64,000 nucleotides of DNA from Mycolicibacterium sp. CBMA 234 (GCF_009729415.1 NZ_MPKW01000023.1:328181-392180), one strand, 5' to 3'. Positions 50,809 to 63,901 are shown, numbered from the stretch's first letter. A program made the numbers and translations. The notes: generated from the sequence alone by a model not told the origin.

Positions 50809-51765
50809 ATGCGCGTCGTGTTCTTCGGTTTCCAGACGTGGGGGGTCAAGACGCTGCAGGCGCTGATCGATCTGGGACATGACGTGCCGCTGGTGGTCAC
50901 GCACCCGACCAGTACGGAGTCGTACAAGGCGATCTTCTCGGATTCGGTCGAGGAACTGGCCCACGCCCACGACATTCCGGTGCACCTGACCATGCGAGCC
51001 GACCACGAGACCATCGACCTGGTCAAGCGGTCCGAGCCCGACGTGATCGTCGTCAACAGCTGGTACACGCGGATGTCCGAGGAGCTGTACGACCTGCCGC
51101 CGTACGGGACGCTGAACCTGCACGACTCGCTGCTGCCCAAGTGCACCGGGTTCTCCCCGGTGCTGTGGTCGCTGATCAGCGGTGAATCGGAGATCGGGCT
51201 GACCATCCACCGCATGAACTCCGAGCTCGACGCCGGCGACATCCTGGTCCAGCACTCGATGCCCATCGGGCCCGCCGACACCGGCACCGAGTTGGTGCTG
51301 CGCGGCATCGACCTGATCCCCGGTGCGCTGCAGGAGGGGCTCACCGCGCTGGAGTCGGGGACGGCGCAGTGGCGCCCGCAAGACAAAGCGGAGCGGACGT
51401 ACTTCCACAAGCGGTCCGAACGCGACAGCCTGATCGACTGGAGTTGGCCCGCGGAGGACGTCGAGCGCCTGGTCCGCGCACTGTCGGCCCCCTATCCGCC
51501 GGCGTTCACGTTCTACCGCGGCGAACGGATCGAGGTGCTGGAGTCGAAAGTCTCCGAAATCCGCTACGGCGGATCGCCGGGGCGCGTCATCGTGCAGGAA
51601 GGCGGCGGCGCGGTGGTCTCGGGACCTATTGCTCACCGCGGCCAGAACCTGGCGCTGGTGATCACCCGCCTTCGCACGGCCGACGGCGTTGAACACCCGG
51701 GCGACACCTTCTTCCGCAGCGGCGGCTACCTGACCAGCCAGGCCGAACTCGTCGGAGCGGGGTGA
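50809..51765 (+). CDS. 10-formyl-THF-dependent formyltransferase (FxbA-like)
   Basis: 318 residues from ATG 50809 (GTGAGGTAG ribosome site). The formyltransferase core is VVFFGFQTWGVKTLQALI at the start, the catalytic GTLNLHDSLLPKCTGFSPVLWSLISGESEIGLTIHRM and the metal/acid residue region ELDAGDILVQ. A Met-tRNA-formyltransferase-like C-terminal domain follows. A true fmt is normally near def or priA, not here. The IdeR box upstream and the mycobacterial context suggest a siderophore enzyme such as FxbA, which supplies the N-formyl group of exochelins. Overlaps the next gene by 1 base (TGATG). Confidence 0.85.
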   Translation: MRVVFFGFQTWGVKTLQALIDLGHDVPLVVTHPTSTESYKAIFSDSVEELAHAHDIPVHLTMRADHETIDLVKRSEPDVIVVNSWYTRMSEELYDLPPYGTLNLHDSLLPKCTGFSPVLWSLISGESEIGLTIHRMNSELDAGDILVQHSMPIGPADTGTELVLRGIDLIPGALQEGLTALESGTAQWRPQDKAERTYFHKRSERDSLIDWSWPAEDVERLVRALSAPYPPAFTFYRGERIEVLESKVSEIRYGGSPGRVIVQEGGGAVVSGPIAHRGQNLALVITRLRTADGVEHPGDTFFRSGGYLTSQAELVGAG

Positions 51766-52670
51766 TGCCCGTGCTGAACACGATTCAGTCGTGGTCGGCC
51801 GCCGTACGCCGTCGTCTGGTCGCGATGATCCCGGTTCTGATGCTGCGCAAGGTGCTTTACCTCTTCATGATCCGCAGGTGGGGCAACTTCGAGGAGCCGG
51901 AGACCTTCAACGAGAAGGTGAATTGGCGCATCTTCAACGATCGGCGGGACCGGATCGTCAAGGCCTGCGACAAGATGTGGATGAAGGAGATGGCCCGCGC
52001 GGCCTATCCCGGCGCCAACCTGCGCATCCCGGCCACGTACTGGTCAGGGACTGACCTGCGGGACGCCCCGGATCTGACGACGTTGCCGCCGTGGGTACTC
52101 AAGCCCAATCACAGCAGCGGTCACGCGCTGTTCGGGCCCGATCCGCAGACTGAGCTGGCGAGCCTGAGGCAGCGGACCGCGCGCTGGTTCGACCGGACCC
52201 CACTGGAACTCGGCGAATGGGGATACCGCGAAGCCCGCCCGCAGCTGCTGATCGAAGAGCGCATCCCGACCCCGGACGGCACGCCGCCCGTCGACTACAA
52301 GTTCTTCGTCTTCAAGGGCCGTATCGAGCTGATTCAGGTGAATCGGGGCCGGTTCGGTAAGAAACAGACGACCACCTTCCTGGACGCCGACTGGCGACCG
52401 TTGCCGGTGCGCTGGCGGATTCATCGGACGGCCGTCGAGGAGCGTCCGCTCGAGCTGGACAAGATGCGGGAGATCGCGAGCGTCCTGGGTGCGGATTGGG
52501 ACTTCGTCCGCGTCGACCTGTACGCCGTGGACGGCGACGTGTGGTTCGGGGAGTACACGCCCTATCCGGGTACCGGCATGCTGCGCTACCAGCCCATGAG
52601 CTTCGATATTGAGCAAGGCGGCCACTGGCAGCTGCCGACGCCGGACCAGATTCGGCGCGGTCAGCCCTAG
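51765..52670 (+). CDS. TupA-like ATP-grasp protein
   Basis: 301 residues from ATG 51765, which shares a base with the previous stop. The ATP-grasp features of TupA-type proteins are present: RRWGNFEEPETFNEKVNWRIFNDRRDRIVKACDK, PPWVLKPNHSSGHALFGPD (ATP-binding lysine), LLIEERIP...DYKFFVFKGRIELIQVNRGRF, and DWDFVRVDLYAVDGDVWFGEYTPYPGTG (metal ligands). TupA acts in teichuronopeptide synthesis and relatives occur with glycan or peptide assembly genes. Coupling to an IdeR-controlled formyltransferase suggests ligation of an amino acid in a siderophore-like molecule. Confidence 0.82.
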   Translation: MPVLNTIQSWSAAVRRRLVAMIPVLMLRKVLYLFMIRRWGNFEEPETFNEKVNWRIFNDRRDRIVKACDKMWMKEMARAAYPGANLRIPATYWSGTDLRDAPDLTTLPPWVLKPNHSSGHALFGPDPQTELASLRQRTARWFDRTPLELGEWGYREARPQLLIEERIPTPDGTPPVDYKFFVFKGRIELIQVNRGRFGKKQTTTFLDADWRPLPVRWRIHRTAVEERPLELDKMREIASVLGADWDFVRVDLYAVDGDVWFGEYTPYPGTGMLRYQPMSFDIEQGGHWQLPTPDQIRRGQP

Positions 52671-52687
52671 CCCCCACATTCGCCGTT

Positions 52688-52717
52688 TTGGCTGATCGGC
52701 AGGCCGTCGGCTACTCT
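52688..52717 (+). promoter_or_regulatory. Promoter of rplJ-rplL
   Basis: -35 TTGGCT (52688-52693), 18-base spacer, -10 TACTCT (52712-52717). It starts within 20 bases of the ATP-grasp stop, so the ribosomal operon has its own promoter. Confidence 0.65.
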
Positions 52718-52734
52718 TGTCCAGTTCCACCGAA

Positions 52735-52852
52735 GACCGTCGGTCACCGAGCAATCGGTTGAAGGTCCGGGCAATGCCCGGCGGCCCACGCAGGAGGACG
52801 AGGTTTTCAGAGTTTTGATTCTGCGCGCCCCGACCTTTCTGTGTCGGGGCGC
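52735..52852 (+). ncRNA. L10 leader with attenuator hairpin
   Basis: The 5' leader of rplJ contains the stem-rich segment seen in actinobacterial L10 leaders (GAAGACCGTCGGTCACCGAGC..., GGTCCGGGCAATGCCCGG, CAGGAGGAC). It ends in a perfect 10-bp terminator-like hairpin at 52825-52852 (GCGCCCCGAC / GTCGGGGCGC) plus TTT. In such leaders L10-L7/L12 binding controls transcription of its own operon. Confidence 0.75.
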
Positions 52853-52920
52853 TTTGCATTTCCGGGCCGAATGCCCGGCAGTCTCCAGTGGACCGATGAA
52901 TACACCACAAGGAGGCATGT

Positions 52921-53451
52921 ATGGCCACGGCTGAAAAAGCCACTGCGGTCGCTGACATCGCCGAACAGTTCAAGGCCTCGACGGCCACTGTCGTGACCGA
53001 GTACCGCGGTCTGACGGTTGCCAATCTCGCCGAGCTGCGTCGCTCCCTTGGTGCTTCGACGACCTACACGGTCGCCAAGAACACCCTGGTTAAGCGCGCC
53101 GCCTCGGAGGCCGGGATCGAAGGCCTCGACGACCTGTTCGCAGGTCCGACCGCCATCGCGTTCATCGCCGGCGAGCCGGTCGATGCCGCGAAGGCACTCA
53201 AGAAGTTCGCGAAGGATCACAAGCAGCTCGTCATCAAGGGCGGCTACATGGACGGCGCTGCGCTGTCCGTGGCCCAGGTCGAGAAGATCGCCGACCTCGA
53301 GTCGCGCGAAGTGCTGCTGTCCAAGCTGGCTGGCGCCCTCAAGGCGAAGCAGTCCCAGGCCGCGGCGCTGTTCGTTGCGCCCGCGTCCCAGGTTGCTCGC
53401 CTGGCCGCCGCTCTGCAGGACAAGAAGGCTGCCGAAGACTCGGCTGCCTGA
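52921..53451 (+). CDS. rplJ: 50S ribosomal protein L10
   Basis: 176 residues. VADIAEQFKASTATVVTEYRGLTVANLAELRRSL and YTVAKNTLVKRAASEAGIEGLDDLFAGPTAIAF are diagnostic. The C-terminal helix anchors the L7/L12 dimers, and the tail is Ala/Lys-rich. L10 with L12 probably represses the operon through the leader. Confidence 0.98.
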   Translation: MATAEKATAVADIAEQFKASTATVVTEYRGLTVANLAELRRSLGASTTYTVAKNTLVKRAASEAGIEGLDDLFAGPTAIAFIAGEPVDAAKALKKFAKDHKQLVIKGGYMDGAALSVAQVEKIADLESREVLLSKLAGALKAKQSQAAALFVAPASQVARLAAALQDKKAAEDSAA

Positions 53452-53496
53452 GCTATCTAGACCAACCAAACAAAGAAACAAGGAAGGACCATTCAC

Positions 53497-53883
53497 ATGG
53501 CCAAGCTGTCCACCGAAGAACTGCTCGACGCGTTCAAGGAAATGACCCTGCTGGAGCTCTCGGAGTTCGTGAAGCAGTTCGAGGAGACCTTCGACGTCAC
53601 CGCTGCTGCTCCGGTCGCCGTTGCCGCCGCTGGTGGCGCTGCTGCTCCCGCCGAGGCTGCTGAAGAGCAGTCCGAGTTCGACGTCATCCTCGAGGGTGCC
53701 GGCGACAAGAAGATCGGCGTCATCAAGGTCGTCCGCGAGATCGTTTCGGGCCTGGGCCTGAAGGAAGCCAAGGACCTGGTCGACGGCGCCCCCAAGGCGC
53801 TGCTGGAGAAGGTCACCAAGGAAGCTGCCGAGGACGCCAAGGCCAAGCTCGAGGCCGCCGGCGCTTCGGTGTCGGTCAAGTAA
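53497..53883 (+). CDS. rplL: 50S ribosomal protein L7/L12
   Basis: 128 residues. N-terminal dimerisation helices (LSTEELLDAFKEMTLLELSEFVKQFEETFDV), an Ala-rich hinge, and the factor-binding domain EFDVILEGAGDKKIGVIKVVREIVSGLGLKEAKDLVDGAPKALLEKVTKEAAEDAKAKLEAAGASV. 45 bases after rplJ. Confidence 0.98.
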   Translation: MAKLSTEELLDAFKEMTLLELSEFVKQFEETFDVTAAAPVAVAAAGGAAAPAEAAEEQSEFDVILEGAGDKKIGVIKVVREIVSGLGLKEAKDLVDGAPKALLEKVTKEAAEDAKAKLEAAGASVSVK

Positions 53884-53904
53884 GTTCGCCAGAACTGACG
53901 CACT

Positions 53905-53935
53905 TCCCCCGGAGTCCACTGCGGACTCCGGGGGA
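53905..53935 (+). terminator. Terminator of rplJ-rplL
   Basis: TCCCCCGGAGTCC / GGACTCCGGGGGA, a 13-bp stem with an ACTGC loop, followed by TTTCGCTTTT. 21 bases after the rplL stop. Confidence 0.88.
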
Positions 53936-54142
53936 TTTCGCTTTTCAGGGCTTATAAAGCGAGGCATTTCCGACCCAGTCGGCGACGATTCCGTTGTTGG
54001 CTCGGCTCGGCTGGTTCAGGTTGTGATTAGTCCGCCCGATAGTTGGAACACAGTGTTTCGGATGGCAACCAATGAGCTACAGTGACTCAAGCCACAGGCA
54101 GGGCAGCAGATGGCGCGCGAGCGCTGGCGGAAGGGATCTCAT

Positions 54143-55186
54143 ATGGGCGTCCAAATCGACGTAACGGGACTGAGCAAGTCCTTTGGTTCGTCGAAGATCT
54201 GGGAAGACGTCACTTTGACTATCCCCGCCGGCGAGGTCAGCGTCATGCTGGGCCCGTCCGGTACCGGTAAGTCGGTGTTCCTGAAGTCGCTGATCGGTCT
54301 GCTGCGCCCTGAGCGCGGCTCGATCGTCATCGACGGCACCAACATCATCGAGTGCTCGGCCAAGGAGCTCTACGAGATCCGGACCTTGTTCGGTGTGCTG
54401 TTCCAGGACGGCGCGCTGTTCGGTTCGATGAACATCTACGACAACACGGCCTTCCCGCTGCGCGAGCACACGAAGAAGTCCGAGTCCGAGATCCGCAAGA
54501 TCGTCATGGAGAAGCTGGACGTCGTGGGTATGCCCAACGACGGTCACAAGTTCCCGGGCGAAATCTCCGGTGGTATGCGCAAGCGTGCCGGCCTGGCCCG
54601 CGCCCTCGTGCTCGACCCCAAGATCATCCTGGTTGACGAGCCGGACTCCGGTCTGGACCCCGTCCGTACCGCTTACCTGTCGCAGCTGCTGATCGACATC
54701 AACGCGCAGATTGACGCGACGGTGCTGATCGTTACCCACAACATCAACATCGTGCGTACCGTGCCGGACAACATCGGCATGCTCTACCGCAAGCACCTGG
54801 TCATGTTCGGCCCCCGCGAGGTGCTGCTGACCAGCGAGGAGCCCGCGGTCAAGCAGTTCCTCAACGGTCGACGTATCGGCCCCATCGGTATGTCGGAGGA
54901 GAAGGACGCCGCCACCGCCGCCGCCGAGCAGGCCGCGATCGATGCCGGCCATGCCGATGGTGGTGTCGAGGAGATCGAGGGCGTGCCGCCGCAGATCGCC
55001 GTCACCCCAGGTATGCCGGTCCGCCAGGGCGTGGCCCGTCGTCAGGCCCGCGTGCGCTCGATTCTGCACACCCTGCCGCCGGCCGCGCAGGCTGCCATCC
55101 TCGAGGACCTCAACAACTACCCGGCCCCCGGTGGCGGCAGTCATGCCGCCGACGACCCGGTCACGGCGCAGATTCCGCGGGTTTGA
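54143..55186 (+). CDS. mkl: Mce lipid-import ATPase MceG (Mkl)
   Basis: 347 residues from ATG 54143 (GGAAGGGA ribosome site); an ATG at 54110 is an alternative. It is the ABC ATPase shared by the Mce lipid importers (cholesterol, fatty acids) with YrbE permeases encoded elsewhere. Walker A MLGPSGTGKSVFLKSL, Q-loop VLFQDGALF, signature GEISGGMRKRAGLARAL, Walker B KIILVDEPDSGLD and H-loop VTHNINI are all intact. A ~90-residue C-terminal regulatory extension (VEEIEGVPPQIAVTPGMP) is typical of mycobacterial MceG. Syntenic with Rv0655. Confidence 0.96.
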   Translation: MGVQIDVTGLSKSFGSSKIWEDVTLTIPAGEVSVMLGPSGTGKSVFLKSLIGLLRPERGSIVIDGTNIIECSAKELYEIRTLFGVLFQDGALFGSMNIYDNTAFPLREHTKKSESEIRKIVMEKLDVVGMPNDGHKFPGEISGGMRKRAGLARALVLDPKIILVDEPDSGLDPVRTAYLSQLLIDINAQIDATVLIVTHNINIVRTVPDNIGMLYRKHLVMFGPREVLLTSEEPAVKQFLNGRRIGPIGMSEEKDAATAAAEQAAIDAGHADGGVEEIEGVPPQIAVTPGMPVRQGVARRQARVRSILHTLPPAAQAAILEDLNNYPAPGGGSHAADDPVTAQIPRV

Positions 55187-55202
55187 TCCGCACTAGCTAC
55201 GC

Positions 55203-55239
55203 ACATCGCGCCCGGACTGGTTCAGTCCGGGCGCGATGT
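55203..55239 (+). terminator. Terminator of mkl
   Basis: A 16-bp stem (ACATCGCGCCCGGACT paired with 55224-55239) with a GGTTC loop and a CTTTG tail, 17 bases after the stop. Confidence 0.85.
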
Positions 55240-55727
55240 CTTTGTCGAGCGTCGCGTGATGTTGGTCACGCCGCGGACTGGGGCAGCGCCTGGTGAGTGG
55301 CGCCGCGTGGCCCGCCGTGTCACGGTGTCAGCGCGCCAGATCGTCAATGAGGGGTAAAAGTCCACACCAAACTGCGTGTGAAGTCTTGACTGACGCCCGC
55401 AAACGGGCCAATCTGTTGGGCAGCATGTATTCGAGGGTTCTCCGGCGCCAGCCAGCGTCACCGATCAAACCCTGGACTTTGCATGCCCTGGTTGAGGAAT
55501 ACGCCGTCCTACGCTAATGTTGGACGTTGCGCTGGCTGCATCCTGCCCACCTCACCTGCACCTGACACCTTCTAGTCTGAGCGTTGCTCAGTGATCTAGA
55601 CGCGTGCCTTGTGTCTTGTAGGCCCGGACTGTGAGAACGCCAGCCGGACCGACGCAGATACAGCGGCAATTCGGAACGGTTTCGACCGGCACCGAAATGA
55701 TCGCATCAGGTGCTGGAAGGACGCATC
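55240..55727 (+). promoter_or_regulatory. rpoB upstream region
   Basis: Nearly 500 bases with no supported gene. One good promoter: -35 TTGAGG (55492-55497), 17-base spacer, -10 TAATGT (55515-55520). A second -10 candidate, TAGTCT, is at 55573-55578. Mycobacterial rpoB is known to have a long leader with multiple promoters. Confidence 0.6.
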
Positions 55728-58700
55728 TTGGCAGCCTCTCGCGAGAGCAAGTCAGTAGATTCCAACAACTCCGTCCCAGGAGCGCCGAACCGAGTCTCGT
55801 TCGCCAAGCTGCGCGAACCACTTGAGGTTCCGGGCTTGCTCGACGTACAGACGGATTCCTTCGAGTGGCTGATCGGTTCCGACCGCTGGCGCGCGAAGGC
55901 AGTCGATCGCGGCGACCTCAACCCCACCGGCGGCCTCGAAGAGGTCCTCGCCGAGCTGTCGCCCATCGAGGACTTCGCCGGCACCCTGTCGCTGAGCTTC
56001 TCCGACCCGCGCTTCGACGAGGTCAAGGCCCCCGTCGACGAGTGCAAGGAAAAGGACCAGACGTACGCGGCCCCGCTGTTCGTCACGGCTGAGTTCATCA
56101 ACAACACCACTGGCGAGATCAAGAGCCAGACGGTCTTCATGGGTGACTTCCCGATGATGACCGAAAAGGGCACCTTCATCATCAACGGCACCGAGCGCGT
56201 CGTCGTCTCGCAGCTCGTCCGTTCGCCCGGTGTGTACTTCGACGAGTCCATCGACAAGGCAACCGAGAAGACCCTGCACAGCGTCAAGGTCATCCCGGGC
56301 CGTGGCGCCTGGCTGGAGTTCGACGTCGACAAGCGCGACACCGTCGGTGTCCGCATCGACCGCAAGCGTCGTCAGCCGGTCACCGTGCTGCTGAAGGCCC
56401 TCGGCTGGACGAGCGAGCAGATCCGCGAGCGCTTCGGCTTCTCCGAGATCATGATGGGCACCCTCGAGAAGGACCCGACCGCCGGTCCCGACGAGGCCCT
56501 GCTGGATATCTACCGGAAGCTGCGCCCGGGCGAGCCGCCGACCAAGGAGTCGGCGCAGACCCTGCTGGAGAACCTGTTCTTCAAGGAGAAGCGTTACGAC
56601 CTGGCCCGCGTGGGCCGGTACAAGGTCAACAAGAAGCTGGGCCTGCATGACGGCAACCCGGCTCAGGTGACCGCGACGACGCTGACCGAAGAGGACATCG
56701 TCGCCACCATCGAGTACCTCGTGCGCCTGCACGACGGTCACACCAAGATGACCGCCCCCGGCGGCGTCGAGGTCCCCGTTGAGGTCGACGACATCGACCA
56801 CTTCGGCAACCGTCGTCTGCGTACCGTCGGTGAGCTGATCCAGAACCAGATCCGGGTCGGCCTGTCGCGTATGGAGCGTGTCGTGCGTGAGCGCATGACC
56901 ACCCAGGACGTCGAGGCGATCACCCCGCAGACCCTGATCAACATCCGTCCCGTCGTGGCGGCGATCAAGGAGTTCTTCGGCACGTCGCAGCTGTCGCAGT
57001 TCATGGACCAGAACAACCCGCTGTCGGGTCTGACCCACAAGCGTCGTCTGTCGGCGCTGGGCCCCGGTGGTCTGTCCCGTGAGCGCGCCGGCCTCGAGGT
57101 CCGCGACGTCCACTCGTCGCACTACGGCCGCATGTGCCCCATCGAGACTCCTGAAGGCCCGAACATCGGTCTGATCGGCTCGCTGTCGGTGTACGCACGG
57201 GTGAACCCGTTCGGCTTCATCGAGACCCCGTACCGCAAGGTCACCGACGGCATCGTCACTGACCAGATCGACTACCTGACCGCCGACGAGGAGGACCGCC
57301 ACGTCGTGGCGCAGGCCAACTCGCCGCTGGACGCGAACGGCCACTTCACCGAGGACAAGATTCTCGTCCGTCGTAAGGGCGGCGAGGTCGAGTTCGTCTC
57401 GGCGAACGGCGTCGACTACATGGACGTCTCGCCGCGCCAGATGGTGTCGGTCGCGACCGCGATGATCCCGTTCCTGGAGCACGACGACGCCAACCGCGCC
57501 CTGATGGGTGCCAACATGCAGCGCCAGGCGGTTCCGCTGGTGCGCAGCGAGGCCCCGCTGGTCGGTACCGGTATGGAGCTGCGTGCCGCCATCGACGCCG
57601 GTGACGTCGTCGTGGCCGACAAGTCCGGTGTGATCGAAGAGGTCTCCGCCGACTACGTCACCGTCATGGCGGACGACGGCAGCCGGCACACCTACCGGAT
57701 GCGCAAGTTCAACCGCTCGAACCACGGCACGTGCGCCAACCAGCGCCCGATCGTGGACTCCGGGCAGCGCGTCGAGGCCGGCCAGGTCATCGCCGATGGT
57801 CCTTGCACCGAGAACGGTGAAATGGCTCTCGGTAAGAACCTGCTCGTGGCGATCATGCCGTGGGAAGGCCACAACTACGAGGACGCCATCATCCTGAGCC
57901 AGCGGCTCGTGGAGCAGGACGTGCTCACCTCGATCCACATCGAAGAGCACGAGATCGATGCCCGCGACACCAAGCTGGGCGCCGAGGAGATCACCCGGGA
58001 CATCCCGAACGTCTCCGACGAGGTGCTGGCTGACCTCGACGAGCGCGGCATCGTCCGCATCGGCGCCGAGGTCCGCGACGGCGACATCCTGGTCGGCAAG
58101 GTCACCCCGAAGGGTGAGACCGAGCTGACTCCGGAAGAGCGTCTGCTGCGTGCCATCTTCGGTGAGAAGGCCCGTGAGGTCCGCGACACCTCGCTGAAGG
58201 TGCCGCACGGTGAGTCCGGCAAGGTCATCGGCGTCCGCGTGTTCTCGCGCGAGGACGACGACGATCTGCCCGCCGGTGTCAACGAGCTGGTCCGCGTCTA
58301 CGTGGCCCAGAAGCGCAAGATCTCCGACGGTGACAAGCTCGCCGGCCGCCACGGCAACAAGGGCGTCATCGGCAAGATCCTGCCCATTGAGGACATGCCG
58401 TTCATGCCTGACGGCACCCCGGTCGACATCATCCTGAACACCCACGGTGTGCCGCGTCGTATGAACATCGGCCAGATTCTGGAAACCCACCTCGGGTGGG
58501 TCGCCAAGGCCGGCTGGAACATCGAAGGTGAGCCGGAGTGGGCCGCCAAGCTGCCCGACGGCATGCACAGTGCCCCGGCGGACAGCATCGTCGCCACCCC
58601 GGTGTTCGACGGTGCTCGCGAGGGCGAGCTGGAGGGCCTGCTGGGCTCGACGCTGCCGAACCGTGACGGCGATGTGATGGTCAACGCCGAAGGTAAGTCG

Positions 58701-59213
58701 CAATTGTTCGACGGTCGTTCGGGTGAGCCGTTCCCGTACCCGGTGACGGTCGGCTACATGTACATCCTGAAGCTGCACCACTTGGTCGACGACAAGATTC
58801 ACGCGCGTTCGACCGGCCCGTACTCGATGATCACCCAGCAGCCGCTGGGTGGTAAGGCGCAGTTCGGTGGCCAGCGGTTCGGTGAGATGGAGTGCTGGGC
58901 CATGCAGGCCTACGGTGCGGCGTACACGCTGCAGGAGCTGCTGACCATCAAGTCCGACGACACCGTCGGTCGCGTGAAGGTCTACGAGGCGATCGTCAAG
59001 GGCGAGAACATCCCCGAGCCGGGCATCCCGGAGTCGTTCAAGGTTCTGCTCAAGGAACTCCAGTCGCTGTGCCTCAACGTCGAGGTGCTGTCTTCGGACG
59101 GCGCCGCGATCGAGATGCGTGACAGCGACGACGAGGACCTGGAGCGCACCGCCGCGAACCTGGGTATCAACCTGTCGCGCAACGAGTCCGCGTCCGTCGA
59201 AGACCTCGCCTAA
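55728..59213 (+). CDS. rpoB: RNA polymerase beta subunit
   Basis: 1161 residues from the TTG at 55728, which follows CTGGAAGGA and matches the M. tuberculosis start (MADSRQ-like). An upstream GTG at 55710 gives the M. smegmatis-style MLEG N-terminus. All core regions are present. The rifampicin cluster GTSQLSQFMDQNNPLSGL followed by THKRRLSALGPGG is wild type, with the Ser450-equivalent intact. The extreme C-terminus is NLSRNESASVEDLA. 57 bases upstream of rpoC. Confidence 0.97.
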   Translation: MAASRESKSVDSNNSVPGAPNRVSFAKLREPLEVPGLLDVQTDSFEWLIGSDRWRAKAVDRGDLNPTGGLEEVLAELSPIEDFAGTLSLSFSDPRFDEVKAPVDECKEKDQTYAAPLFVTAEFINNTTGEIKSQTVFMGDFPMMTEKGTFIINGTERVVVSQLVRSPGVYFDESIDKATEKTLHSVKVIPGRGAWLEFDVDKRDTVGVRIDRKRRQPVTVLLKALGWTSEQIRERFGFSEIMMGTLEKDPTAGPDEALLDIYRKLRPGEPPTKESAQTLLENLFFKEKRYDLARVGRYKVNKKLGLHDGNPAQVTATTLTEEDIVATIEYLVRLHDGHTKMTAPGGVEVPVEVDDIDHFGNRRLRTVGELIQNQIRVGLSRMERVVRERMTTQDVEAITPQTLINIRPVVAAIKEFFGTSQLSQFMDQNNPLSGLTHKRRLSALGPGGLSRERAGLEVRDVHSSHYGRMCPIETPEGPNIGLIGSLSVYARVNPFGFIETPYRKVTDGIVTDQIDYLTADEEDRHVVAQANSPLDANGHFTEDKILVRRKGGEVEFVSANGVDYMDVSPRQMVSVATAMIPFLEHDDANRALMGANMQRQAVPLVRSEAPLVGTGMELRAAIDAGDVVVADKSGVIEEVSADYVTVMADDGSRHTYRMRKFNRSNHGTCANQRPIVDSGQRVEAGQVIADGPCTENGEMALGKNLLVAIMPWEGHNYEDAIILSQRLVEQDVLTSIHIEEHEIDARDTKLGAEEITRDIPNVSDEVLADLDERGIVRIGAEVRDGDILVGKVTPKGETELTPEERLLRAIFGEKAREVRDTSLKVPHGESGKVIGVRVFSREDDDDLPAGVNELVRVYVAQKRKISDGDKLAGRHGNKGVIGKILPIEDMPFMPDGTPVDIILNTHGVPRRMNIGQILETHLGWVAKAGWNIEGEPEWAAKLPDGMHSAPADSIVATPVFDGAREGELEGLLGSTLPNRDGDVMVNAEGKSQLFDGRSGEPFPYPVTVGYMYILKLHHLVDDKIHARSTGPYSMITQQPLGGKAQFGGQRFGEMECWAMQAYGAAYTLQELLTIKSDDTVGRVKVYEAIVKGENIPEPGIPESFKVLLKELQSLCLNVEVLSSDGAAIEMRDSDDEDLERTAANLGINLSRNESASVEDLA

Positions 59214-59270
59214 ACCGTCCGCCAGTCAGCTTTTTCTGATTCATACACCCGCAAGGGGAAAGGGAGTTAC

Positions 59271-63227
<3,957 letters not shown>

Positions 63228-63270
63228 AGCTAGTCACGTGGGGAGCCCGCGCAAGCGCGAGGTGCCCCCA

Positions 63271-63310
63271 GCAAAACTGCCCCTTTTCTTCGGAAGAGGG
63301 GCAGTTTTGC
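63271..63310 (+). terminator. Terminator of rpoBC
   Basis: GCAAAACTGCCCCT / AGGGGCAGTTTTGC, a 14-bp stem with an inner TTTCTT/AAGA extension, 43 bases after the rpoC stop. Confidence 0.85.
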
Positions 63311-63810
63311 GTCTGCTCACCAAGTTGCCCACGGGCTCCGGAGCTCGGGGGATCCGGTCCTGGCCGCATGCCGCGACGCGCCGTCACGAGCGCCACCGGG
63401 CAACCAACCTTCACCGCCGCCGATGCATTGTGCATTTCGGGGTGAAGTGATGGCCTCTGCCTCCTGAGACCTCGGCGAGTCGCGGTATCCCTAGGCGGTG
63501 TGGCACTTCATGAGTGCCTCGATGGGGTTGTGTTGGCCAGGTCCCGTTCGGCGTTCGACAGGACCGGTAGCCCGCTTCGCGGTACCCATCAGCGGGTGGC
63601 CTCTCGGGGGTGGGGCCGAACCGACCGGTCCTTGCCCGCAATGGGCGACCGCGGCCGCTACGCGCAGGCCGGGGTTCCGCCGGGTCGGCATCGATGGCCA
63701 AGATGCCGGCTCTGTCAGTCAGAGTGAATTAAGGGCCGTTCAGTGTGGCCGCTGTGTGCCGTGATTCGGCTTCAAAACCACCTGTATTCAGGGGTTTTGG
63801 GGAATTGAAG
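63311..63810. other. Spacer between rpoC terminator and rRNA promoter region; no gene supported
   Basis: About 500 bases. Open frames up to ~95 codons exist on both strands but their translations are Arg/Pro/Gly-rich shadow-type sequences. No recognisable domain, tRNA or complete mobile element was found. A possible promoter lies just downstream: TTGGGG (-35, ~63797), 18-base spacer, TAATGT (-10, ~63821). Confidence 0.45.
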
Positions 63811-63872
63811 GTCCGTCCGCTAATGTATTCCAAGTCAAGAGCGAGCGGGCCGAAAAAGCCCAGCGGATGTGC

Positions 63873-63901
63873 TTGACAGCCTGGCTGGAGAGTAGTAAGC
63901 T
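63873..63901 (+). promoter_or_regulatory. Consensus promoter of a probable rRNA operon
   Basis: -35 TTGACA (63873-63878), 17-base spacer, -10 TAAGCT (63896-63901). It is the best sigma-A promoter in the window and directly precedes an rRNA-type leader. Confidence 0.75.

Noticed and set aside
50809..51765. Housekeeping methionyl-tRNA formyltransferase (fmt)
   Set aside because: No def/priA/rsmB neighbourhood; an IdeR box and ATP-grasp partner suggest a specialised role.
56977..57075. Rifampicin-resistance mutations in rpoB
   Set aside because: The resistance-determining region is wild type at all common positions.
63411..63764. Short frames of 75-96 codons between rpoC and the rRNA promoter, considered as transposase remnants
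   Set aside because: No recognisable transposase motif, terminal inverted repeat or target duplication could be seen.
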